64,000 nucleotides of DNA from Pohlia nutans (Eukaryota; Streptophyta; Bryopsida; Bryales; Mniaceae). The notes under the pieces were generated by a model. That model was given only the letters and a program-made list of their open reading frames with translations. It was not told where the DNA came from and did not search any database. Location: the NCBI GenBank assembly GCA_022496805.1, contig CM040087.1, positions 15,211,501 to 15,275,500 on the forward strand, in the 5' to 3' direction. This document shows positions 54,601 to 64,000 of this stretch, one piece after another; position 1 is the stretch's first letter, and the number at the start of each line of letters is the position of its first letter. A program made the translations under genes and the position numbers.

Positions 54601-54700
54601 AAAACTTAACACTAAACATACCTTTATTTCAAATTTTCACTCAACCTTCATTACTTCGCTCTTTCCCTCTTTGTTACTGTTACTGTTACTTTGTTTTGGT

Positions 54701-57700
54701 TACTATAGTGCCCATCCTTGAAAGAGGAGAGTAGTATTGTTCCAATGTCCCTTTGTCCCGTGGGCATCGGGTTATTGACATTACGAACGGACACTTTATT
54801 CACGCCGGCCCATTTATTTGGGTTGGTGTTTCTATCTATCTATCCAAAGCAATGCTACCAGCAAGGTGTTTGCCATGGTCTGGACAGTTCAATAATCACA
54901 AGACAGAGACCTTTTTAGTTATTACCTGATCCATGCCAGCCTGGTTGGTATTAACCTGAGGGTGTTGGCAATTGACAGAAAGTACCTCTCATCCCCGTCT
55001 TGAGTGACAAAAGCAGCTGCAGGAGTCAGTTTGACAAGGAGTCACAGTTCATACCGTATGTCAATTTCAGTCCATGCCACCCGCATGAATTGCTCATTCA
55101 TTAGTAGGCAATCAACAAAATATACATGCATTTAATATGAACTGCCATTGTGTTCACATCAAAGATTGTGACACTGCCGCAAGAACTACATAATCCATAA
55201 TGTTATTGCTAATAACCTGTCTGTCTGTGTAAGTTCAGGTTTTGTTGATTAATCTAGAAGTAAACTTATGTGATAAAGAGAATCTTAAGAATATTCAAAA
55301 TTGCCAGTTCATATTGATCTTTCAAAAAAATTAAACACTTGGCTCAAAGAGAAACTTTTTTGAAAAAATATAGTCCCAAAAATTTTGACATTCGTATTTA
55401 CAAATTAATTTTTCCAACTTGCCTTCAATCTACTGTACTGTATTTGTACTCAAATTGTGAGTATACGTACTCCTGTACCCTGTGACTATGGTACCCTGCT
55501 ACCACAGTCTACTTACTAATGTTGCATTAAAGAATGGTCACAGATCAAAATTTCACAAGAAAAGGTGACCAACAGATAGACGTACTGCAGAGACCTGCAA
55601 CCGAACACATGGTTTCAGACACGGGCTTCTTTGCAGCCGCTATGAAACAACCGGGGCAGGCCGTGGTTCTAGCTAGCTAGCTACAGAGGTGAATGTGGAG
55701 CTCTCAATAACTCAGGGCGGAGCTTTGTGGTGTAGTGCAAGAGTTTTTGTGTTAAATCATCACCAATCGTGGCTCTTACAAGGCGGCGTCATCTATTTTT
55801 CCATGTGCCCTTCGTATGTTCCTTTGACGCGACCTTGATTGGCGTGGCTTTTGCCCCATTCGTAACATGCCAAGAGCCACAATCGTAATGACGTGTCTCT
55901 CAGTGAGAGGTGAAGAGTGAAACATGATAAAAATAAATAATGAAAAGACTAGATTAATTAGGAGATGAACCTCAGCAAAAAGTGGAAATTTCGAGAGCCA
56001 TAGCGCCTTTCTGGCAAGCCCTTCGAGTAACTTATCGTTGACCATCAATTGGGACGTGTGATTCACACTAGTCACTCAATGCGAGTGTGGTAGAGAATTT
56101 GCGTTCATCAAGTAAGTTTTTTGTAAGTACAATGTGCTTCTATACAAAAAAAATTTACCTAACGCATGCAAAAAGCTGCCCCGACACATTTTAGATGCCG
56201 CAAGAAATTTTTGTTCCACCAACACGCGTGTTGGCCGAAAGCAAGAAATTGTATATTATTTTCAAAATTTATCTTGGAGCTTGGTGTGAATGGGCCATCA
56301 ACGAGAGCCACATCATTCACATCCGTTGAGGGCTCATTTGAGGAGCCACGTTGGTCATCTGAGCCGATGTGGATCGAGGGTGAGCTCCGTAGTTCGTTCG
56401 TTGACCTTTGCGCACTTCAAGGATTCTGGTCAACTCGGGACGGGATTCCTTGTATCAGTCTGGGTCGAGGGCTCCCTCCTTATCTGAGCAGACCATCACT
56501 GTGAGAATACGGGAGAGTGATTAGACCTCTCACTATTTTCCTTCGTTTCTGAGTGACGGATGTGTTGAGTAAGTTATACCTGCAGTGAATAGAGTATGAT
56601 TTCCAGTGCCACGTTTTCCATCACTACGCTTACTGACCACTCTGTACGCAAACTTACTGAATTATTTAATCACGACCTGTCACCTGTGAAACGTCTCGAC
56701 GTCCCCTCTTTTGCTGCGCAGTTCCTGTACGCTACAGCTAGTAGTACGTCTTGAGCAGCCCCAGCTAGCTAGCTGTGACCGTGGCAGTTGATGTCTGTAT
56801 GCTCTATCAACTCCGGGCAATTCTCAGAGCATCAAACTCCCGTTTGATGTCTCTTCTATTCCACTCTCCACTCACCGTTTCGAATTCGGTGCATGCCGGG
56901 TTCCGGAGCTTGTGAAACCCGCTAGCTTGCATTTATTTCACTCCAGTGACTGTATCGATTCATTGCAGGTGAGTGTTCAACTTCAATTCAAAACCGTGGT
57001 TCACTTCATTCTTCCTCAAAACTGTGTTTTAATTCATTCTTCGGCTCTGTACTAGCCTGCTTCAGTCCAAGTCTTCTATCAGAATAGAGCTCCTCATGAT
57101 CGATGTCGATCATGATCGTTAAAATGGCGTGACTAGTGCTTGAAAACTGGTATAGATCTGAGGCCACTGAAACTGGAACGTGTGGCGTTTCATTCATTGT
57201 GGGTACACGTAACATGAGGTTGGTGTGGTGTTTGGTGTTTCTGTGATGAGAGTGACTTGTACTTGTTTCAACAGACAGTGAATATGACTCATTGAAATTT
57301 CCAAGGATTCTTAGAGCTACTAAACTCTACCCCTTCACGTTACTTCAAGAGGAAACTGTTACCTTGCCTGCACAGCACGCGAAATTGCCAAACTTGGCTC
57401 GGGATACGCGTGAAAAACATGAGCTGAACAATCACGACAATAAGAACAGGAGCTAAGAAGTTAACTCTATTCGGACACCATTAGAACAGGAGCTAGAGTG
57501 TAGAGCTTTGGCAGTTGAGCTTATTAATTGGCACTCGCTGATCTTTTGGGGTCGTGGATCACCTGCGCGTGAAGCGTGTACGTACCAGGGCATACAATAT
57601 TGAATACCGGTTGATACCGCCAATATAATATATCATATTTATATTAGAGAGACGGTAGTGTGTAAAATGCGGACCGTGTTAAGTACGTACTACTGTAGGT

Positions 57701-58094
57701 CATGCCTGTCAGCTGCCTTAAGGGAACTGGCATCTCTTTGTATATGCGAAGGAATATCCGGTTCTCAGAAGGAAGATGCTTAGAGTGCCTTCTCTTTGTG
57801 CCTCCGTTCAAGCCTGTTCCTTGGTTAGGAAGTTGCTGCTCATGCAGCTTACTGCCGTAATCGTCACCTTTTTCCTTCGTCAATCCCTCGCGGACGCCAT
57901 TGTTCATTGCGGTCCTCAATTGAATGCCTTCAGAGTTACTAGCAAGGTCCTTGAAGGTCTGTATTCACTAGTGAGGTCCTTGAAGGTCTGTTTTGAGTGT
58001 GTTATGGAAATGAGACTGTATTAGTACCGATTGTCAGGATTTCAGTTTGCAGTTGAGGGAGAAGCTAAGGAAGTGATTTGAAATCGCTCGCAGG
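54701..58094. other. Intergenic, no gene recognised
   Basis: Several open frames up to 112 codons lack motifs and codon consistency. A CTAGCTAGCTAGCTA run is at about 55668-55682. 57930-58002 holds a duplicated AGGTCCTTGAAGGTCTGT unit. The last several hundred bases probably include the promoter and 5' UTR of the phosphatase gene. Confidence 0.4.
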
Positions 58095-61000
58095 ATGGCG
58101 ATCTTGGGGACTAATCCAGTTCCGGATGCGGAAGTGGGGCTGTTGCAGACTTACACGGTAATGCTCACTATAAGTTGAATGAATCTCTTTATCAAAGGGC
58201 ATGGAAAAATGATAATCTTCTTCGATCATGGCAACTGTCAAAAGATTGACATCTGACAAGAGATCGAGTTTCAGAGCCTGAATCCCCGTTTTTGAGTACG
58301 TGTTTCAGGGAGCAGAGGAAGAGAGCCGCGCAACAGGATTGGCGTCCAAGACTGTGGCTGCAGTGGTGACCATCTTCCTATTGACAGGATGTATCGTCTC
58401 ATTGTTCACTTACATGGATTCCGGCTCCGAAGTACTCGAAGCTGCAAAGGAGCAAGAGTATCCATTGAACTTTTTGGTGGTGGGCGATTGGGGCCGGGAA
58501 GGCGCATACAACCAGACCTTGGTTGCATCTCAGGTAACTACCACAACAATGCCAATCACACCTTTTGCTAATCGAAAACGTCACCTGGGATGATCTTACT
58601 GTTCATCTGAGAACATGCAACAAACAGGATTGAATCAATGGTACTTGCCCTTGCTCTAGGATTCTCTTAGTTTTTTAAAATACAGATCATGTACGAAGTT
58701 GCGTGTCAGAGGGTCTGGTGATGCTCTGATTTTTCTTTGAATCAGGAAAATGGGCCCATGCAAGATATTAGAAGTTTTCTCGTCTTCTTTTGTCTTCTTT
58801 TTTCAATGGCCGGTTTCTGTTCGTCAAAGAAGAGTTAGAGCATCTCCACCCATACTCCAAATTTCTGGCTCGCGATTTGAGATCTGGAAGGTCCCAAACA
58901 TGAACAGTGACTCGCAATAATCGTCGAGACTCACCGTGCCACGCGGTTTCGATTGCGGTCACCTGACAGCCAAACGATTCGGGGCTTGAGTCGCGTTGAC
59001 CGAACCACGATTCCGATTTCGCCGCGGAATCACAGCTGCAGACCGCAGCTCCCCAGCCACTCCCGCGCCCTCCTCGGATCGCTCCCCTGTCAAGTCGCGG
59101 CGCCGGCCTCCCACGTCGAACTCCTTTTCCAGAAATAGACACGATCTTCCTAACAATTCTCGCACTTTGGGCTCGCTAAAACTTGCTCGGACTCTGGAGA
59201 ATGGCGAGAGGAGGGCCAAGTTTGGCGAGGCCGTGACGTCCAGAGCTGTTGGGCGAGTCCCGGTGAGGCAGATTCACATGCCCGGGCCCGCAATAACCAA
59301 TCGCGGCCCTTGATTTGGAGAAACGGTGGAGATGCTCTTAGGAGCTTCTTTCAAGAATATTTCGTGATTCAGATGACCTCTGTCACTATTCTCATTACGT
59401 CATTATGCCTGTACAATAATTTGTAAGTGAGCCGGCCAGGACAGGTGTCGATCGATTAAATTGATTGCTCTGTTCTGGTGGGTCCTGAACAGTGATCTCA
59501 AAACTGCTCAAAACTGGCTAAAATTAGCTGGATTTCTCCCAAAAAAAATGGGGCTTCTAAACATACAAGGAAAGAAAATGATTTTTTTTTGAAATGTAGT
59601 GAGAGTGCTCATCATGATATAAATATGTAGCAACTTCATGAGGTGATATCCGCGGATATCATCATGGTACCACCTTAATATATTAAGGTAATGCCGGATA
59701 TTATAGAGGTATCGTGAGTATTGTATGCACTGGGTAGCAAAAGTAAATACGGAGTACCATTTATGTGGGAGGTCATATAATGTTCTAAATGTCATAAAGT
59801 GGTTCTGAGATCACTGGTCCTAACCTTGAGAAATGATGACGTGCAGATGGGTCGAGTCGGGCATCACTTGGGAATCCAGTTCGTGATTTCGGTGGGTGAT
59901 AATTTCTATCAAGCTGGTTTGCAAGGCCCCAAAGATCCCAAATTCGTGAACTCGTTCTCCAAGGTCTACACAGCCAAGAGTTTGCAGACGCAATGGTTTG
60001 CAGGTACCAAGAAATATCTAGAATTTTTCATACCGACAGATGATACATTATTAGGTAGTTTATTTGTCTTCTAACTGGTTTACGTACATTTGATTAACTT
60101 GTGTATTTTGACTGACTGGCTTGCAGTGTTGGGGAATCACGACTACTTGGGAGATACATTGTTGCAAATCGGAGATACCCTAACCCTAAAGGACAAGCGG
60201 TGGTTCTGTCAGCGGTCTTATCAAGTGAAATATTCTCTCTGCGGCTCTTCTCACAAAGGTACTGAACGATTCAACTTATACTTTCTTTCCTCATATTGTG
60301 ATGATGAAAGGACTGTTTTGAAGTATTTTGGAAACTTATCACCCACAGCACAAAATTTTGTGCTTGAAAGGGCTGATGTTTTTGAAACTATGGTGGTGCA
60401 GGTCGTTGCGCAAAGTTTGTGGAGTTTTTCTTCATTGATACAACTCCATTTGTAGACAAGTACTGGGGCCCAGATCAGAAAAGGCCATTTAATTGGAAGG
60501 GAATTGGGCCTCGACAAGAGTATCTTGATTCACAACTGAAGGTACCTACTACAACAGAGTCTAATCTTTTTGTTTGAAAACATTCTGTTAATTAGGGTTT
60601 GACGAGCAATTCTGTTATTCTGTTTTTTTTTCTGTTGCTGTGTATCAGGGTTTGAGCACGGCGTTGGAGTCATCTGCAGCAACGTGGAAGATTGTTGTGG
60701 GGCATCATACCATTCGTAGTTTTGGTCGCCATGGTGAAACCCCGGAGCTAGTCGAGCAAGTCCTACCAATCCTAGAGGTCGGTTTTTCTTTTCTTTTTCT
60801 CCCCTTCTCAGTCAGGAACCAAATTTGGCCTTGTTGTAATATTACACAAGAGAAGCACGGAATACATACACTAATGGAACATGAACGAGAGAGCACAATC
60901 CAAAAAAAATACGAGATAACAAACTTCCAAACACTAGAAATACAACATAGTACATATGTTGTATTTGTAAGTATTTGCTTTATTTTGAGGTATTTATAAT

Positions 61001-61795
61001 ATTTTTGTGTTTTGTACATGGGTATTTGGATATCTAAGAAAGTTAGATTCCAAATTTTCTTTTTGCATCATCTGTAGAATCAAAAGATACACATCTGAAA
61101 CTTCAGACCCCGGATTGAGATGGTTCACAGATTTTACAGCATTTCATTTTCTGGTGATCTACTGACCACTTAGCGGTTACATTGGCACTAATGGGTTAAG
61201 GGGTATCAAACTCTTCACCAAAAGAATGAAAACTCTATACAAAATCAAGTGCAAAAGAGGTCACAAAATTTAAAATTTAAGCTCCAAAGTTGCTCTATTT
61301 ATGATCTAATTATTGTAAATTGGGAAATTGGGCACAACAGCTTTGATACTCCCTAATGTGAAGAAATTTTTAAAACGGTTCGTCTGATTCCTGTTGTGGT
61401 GTTTCTGCAGAGTCATAACGTGGATTTGTACCTCAATGGCCATGACCATTGCCTTGAGCATATTAAACGAGAAGACAGGTAAACAATCTACGTCACTATT
61501 TCTGGTCTTTGAACTCAGTTTACTAAGCTGTGTGTGTTATTTGCTCAAGAAATGATGCTTCAATTCATTCTAATGGTTTTGATATTGCTGTGCTTGCAGC
61601 GCTGTGCATTTTGTCACAACTGGAGGAGGTTCGAAATCCTTCCAAGGCATTCATCCAGCCACAAGTGAAGGTGGGTTGAAGTTTGCCAATGATGGACAGG
61701 GCTTTATCTCCGTGTCCATGGCTTCAAAAGCGCTCCGGATTGATTTCCACGATGCTCTTGGAAACAATCTCTATCACCTCAAGCTTAAGAAGTAG
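58095..61795 (+). CDS. Purple acid phosphatase (small, ACP5-like), 8 exons
   Basis: Exons: 58095-58157, 58309-58533, 59847-60003, 60127-60258, 60402-60541, 60649-60777, 61411-61478, 61600-61795 (TAG). All junctions are GT-AG and in frame; 369 aa. This binuclear metallophosphoesterase hydrolyses phosphomonoesters. All five metal-binding blocks are visible: GDWG (near residue 77), GDNFYQAG, GNHDY, VVGHHTIRS and NGHDHCLEH. Other family landmarks are VYTAKSLQTQWFAVLGNHDY, FFFIDTTPFVDKYW and FVTTGGGSK. It belongs to the short single-domain type (about 330-370 aa, plant PAP3/8/17-like). A hydrophobic stretch at about residues 38-56 (VAAVVTIFLLTGCIVSLF) follows a polar N-terminus, so it is probably a signal anchor or signal peptide of a secreted or vacuolar enzyme. 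Intron 2 holds a PIF/Harbinger-like MITE and intron 6 a piggyBac-like MITE fragment. The gene looks intact. Confidence 0.93.
58835..59340. mobile_element. PIF/Harbinger-like MITE, family H1 copy 2, in PAP intron 2
   Basis: TTA at both borders and perfect inverted ends GAGCATCTCCACC / GGTGGAGATGCTC; 506 bp. Similar to 39265-39750 in its GC-rich interior (CTGGAGAATGGCGAG, GAGTCCCGGTGAGG, GGGCCCG). The TWA duplication and GAGCATC ends fit the PIF/Harbinger superfamily. The open frames inside it are not genes. Confidence 0.75.
59644..59689. repeat. Two 18-bp perfect palindromes in PAP intron 2
   Basis: TGATATCCGCGGATATCA (59644-59661) and ACCTTAATATATTAAGGT (59672-59689) are each exact palindromes, separated by 10 bp. 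Their role is unknown; they may be the core of a degraded foldback element. Confidence 0.8.
60855..61199. mobile_element. 5'-truncated family B TTAA MITE in PAP intron 6
   Basis: Matches the last 340 bp of 41423-42231: CATACACTAATGGAACATGA, GTTGTATTTGTAA, GGGTATTTGGATATCTAAGA, ending GGCACTAATGGGTTAA. Same orientation as the complete copy. The left terminus is missing. Confidence 0.7.
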
Positions 61796-62473
61796 GTAAT
61801 TCATTAATCTCATTGTGTAGTATTCATTATAACATTAGATCAGTTTTAATACAGGTACACTTTGTCATTCCAATTTTATTTATTTTATCCAACATTGACA
61901 GGGTCCTAGACTTACTTTGTATACTGATATCTAGGTGTAGATTGTTTCAGAGCATTGATCGATGCTCAATCCTTAAACTGGTCGATTTCAAGAGATTTTT
62001 TGGTTGCATTTCCAATGTACTGTACATTGACTTAAAATCTAGGATATGGTTAGAGCTGAGATTTCATATGACTCCCCTTGTTCCTGGTTGATAGCCCTTT
62101 TTCGAATGTGCAAATTCTGTGAAAGTATGCCAATGTAATGAATATGACTACCTTATGTATTAGTGCTAGGTATTGAATAAGAGTTTCTAAAAAGCATACT
62201 TTGATGTGCTATAGTTATAGTATTAATAATAGTCATAATGTTGATCGAAAGATCATTGTGAATAAAGAGTTTGGTGAGGGTAGTTTGTCATGGATAGCGA
62301 GGTGGTATAACTAGTGAAATTACTCCCCAAGAGACTCTTCGTTCATGTGGGTCTATTAGAGTCATGTTATTTTTAAAAATGAAAATTCAATTCAACCAAA
62401 TGTAGTAATGTTATTTTTTGCCGTCAAGAAAGATGTTTAAATTATTTTTCTGAGTTTGAAGAACATCCAGCTC
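61796..62473. other. 3' flank of PAP
   Basis: Probable 3' UTR and flanking AT-rich DNA; no other gene seen. Confidence 0.4.
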
Positions 62474-62758
62474 TTAGAGCATTCCCACCCATGCACGCCA
62501 GCACTAACTCGCTGAGATTATTCATTTACATTTGAAGGGCCCTTGAACTCACACTCCCCCACCCTTGCACGCCCTTCACATATCAAAAGTGCGCATCAAA
62601 TAGTCAATGGACTAATCACAAGTAGAATGTGAGGATATAATGATTTGAAGGCCCAATTTCTAACACGTTAGGATTGAGAGTCAAGAGGTATTTTTGAAGG
62701 ACACTTGACACTTTTCATTTATTTCTTGAGTGTGAGACTCTGGGCGGCCATGCTCTTA
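62474..62758. mobile_element. PIF/Harbinger-like MITE, family H2 copy 3 (inverted)
   Basis: TTA flanks and ends GAGCATTCCCACCCA / TGGGCGGCCATGCTC; 285 bp. It is the inverse of 35425-35734, sharing CTCCCCCACCCTTGCA, AATCACAAGTAGAATGTGAG and CACTTTTCATTTA. Confidence 0.7.
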
Positions 62759-64000
62759 CATACCTAATACTGAGAGGTCACTAAGCTCTTCCACATCTTA
62801 TAACTATTTAGAGTGAACATGAATGGGAAATCTGTACACACTTGATTGTATACAGATTGTCTATACCCGAATACCTCTATTTTCATATTTATTGCACATA
62901 TTCCCATGGCAGTTGTTGCGTGGTGCACATGAATCAACTTGGATAAAGAGGAATCATTACAGCGCTTTGAGTTTCCATAAAAGATTCCAACGTATCAAAC
63001 TGGCTATGTTATTCAATGTTTTTCTTATGAAAGATGCAAACAATCCATTCCTGTTGGCAGAATAACTGATGCAGTTAGTACCAAAATTATTTTTTAACCT
63101 TTAAGCCCTAAAGGACCAGGACCGTACTCTCACAAAAAACCATGAAAAACGTAGCATTTGGAAGTTGCAGAAGAAATCATATGTTTTTTTATTTTTTTCA
63201 TCATTTAACCGTAAGATCTAATACCCAACTTGAATTTTCATGTGAACACAAAATTTGAGAGCAAAACGACCATTAGATTCTTAGATTATAAGGATCAAAG
63301 TTGCAAAAGAAGATTTTTTTGGGTTCAATCCGGTGACAAATTTGAACTTTAGAAATTAATATCTTTTTTTTGAATGGGTTAGAAATTCATTGAATGGCAA
63401 GGCCATGTTAACAATTGAGTTAAGTCTTCAAATATAAAATCATGTAAGAAAAAAGCTCATATTAATTTTTTCATAAAACAATCACTAGAAGTGGGTACAA
63501 AGTGAAAGGAAAAAGAAAATCATTAATAAGTTTGACATGGAATTGTAAAATGTCAATCTTAACGGTGAGAATGTTGTACTTGGAAATCTTCACCCAGTGC
63601 CTTTTATTTCATTAAAGAATATTGAAAATTGAGTTTAGAAATGAGCTTCAAAGTTTTTTTTGTCCAAACTGCCCAAAAAACAGATCTCCTCATAACTTTT
63701 ATTCCATTGCTCAAAATGGGTAGATTTAAAGCTTCATTTGTAGATAAAGATCAACCAATCATGAATCAAAAAAGAAATTTTGAAAAAGAGTAAAAAATAA
63801 AAAAATTCTTGCTGCCCGATCTCGCTTCAAAAACTTCAAATGCTTATAACTTTTGCAATACTTATCGGAATGACATGAAACAAAGTGCGACATGTAGAGT
63901 GTAGTTTTTGGAAGCTACACTGAAATTTTCATTGAATTTTTAAAAAAATGAGGTCCCTGGAGGCTGCCCAAAAAGTGGAACGACCAAAATATGGTCGCTC
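62759..64000. other. Window end; start of another TTAA-type element
   Basis: TTAACCTTTAAGCCCTAAAGG begins at 63094 and resembles the TTAA/CCC termini seen elsewhere; its partner would lie beyond the window. The remainder is AT-rich. An 80-codon frame at 62823-63065 shows no motif. Confidence 0.35.

Larger units (their letters stand above)
42580..54700 (+). mobile_element. Very long dual-endonuclease LINE (Dualen/RandI-like), lightly damaged
   Basis: A two-ORF non-LTR retrotransposon of about 12 kb. ORF1 (43973-46631) is a disordered and coiled-coil protein. ORF2 (47111/47357-54355) carries AP endonuclease, reverse transcriptase, RNase H, CCHC finger and restriction-like endonuclease. The 3' UTR has a hairpin (GTGGTGAAAACCAC), a tRNA-like stretch on the opposite strand and three TTACTG units near 54675-54692, a typical kind of LINE tail. 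Damage is limited to one 1-nt shift in ORF1 and two in-frame stops in ORF2. The order APE-RT-RNH-CCHC-RLE is that of the dual-endonuclease clade first described from Chlamydomonas (established knowledge, recalled). Boundaries are approximate. Confidence 0.85.

Noticed and set aside
56166..56504. 112-codon open frame as a gene
   Set aside because: No motif, no splice partners and ordinary intergenic composition.

Overview
This is a gene-poor, transposon-rich stretch of a nuclear genome from the green lineage. The intact genes have spliceosomal GT-AG introns, and the tRNA-Phe matches the land-plant cytosolic form as I remember it. The purple acid phosphatase, PrimPol, mitochondrial ATP synthase epsilon subunit and DUF7733-like membrane protein all look plant-type. 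The crowd of non-plant-like transposons (Tc1/mariner, piggyBac-like, decayed BED-hAT, a dual-endonuclease LINE) suggests a large streptophyte-algal genome. Chara or a relative is my best guess, but it is an inference and was not checked.

Layout. 1-2.4 kb: no gene, fragments of repeats. 2.5-6.8 kb: a decayed BED-hAT transposase (minus strand) with a tandem array behind it. 7.0-9.2 kb: an element with homopolymer G/C ends and a complete TTAA-flanked MITE. 11.2-12.8 kb: two-exon DUF7733-like membrane protein gene (+). 13.8 kb: tRNA-Phe (-). 14.16-14.51 kb: ATP synthase epsilon subunit (+). 15.95-23.04 kb: a 7.1-kb unit bounded by 30-bp inverted repeats starting CACTG. Inside it lie a complete Tc1/mariner element, a purine-rich tract, a GGCCGG-rich block with a 34-bp perfect palindrome, and about 15 copies of a 142-bp tandem repeat. 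23.5-27.8 kb: small MITEs and a 2.3-kb foldback element nested in a TTAA MITE. 28.2-33.6 kb: PrimPol (-), about 15 exons. 34.2-42.2 kb: MITEs of at least four families. About 43-54.7 kb: a very long non-LTR retrotransposon. 58.1-61.8 kb: purple acid phosphatase (+), 8 exons, with MITEs in two introns. 62-64 kb: MITE remains.

The most notable object is the LINE. Its ORF2 frame spans about 2,330 codons and is broken only by two in-frame stops. It reads, in order: a 2A-like translational recoding motif, an AP-type endonuclease, a reverse transcriptase, a long linker with a block resembling PCIF1-type methyltransferases, an RNase H, a CCHC finger, and a second, restriction-like endonuclease. Dual-endonuclease LINEs (Dualen/RandI) are known from green algae. 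The combination with a 2A motif and a methyltransferase-like block is the part most worth checking.

The host genes do not form operons and appear functionally unrelated. They cover mitochondrial ATP synthesis (epsilon subunit), replication restart or damage tolerance (PrimPol), phosphate scavenging or metallophosphatase activity (PAP), and an uncharacterised membrane protein.
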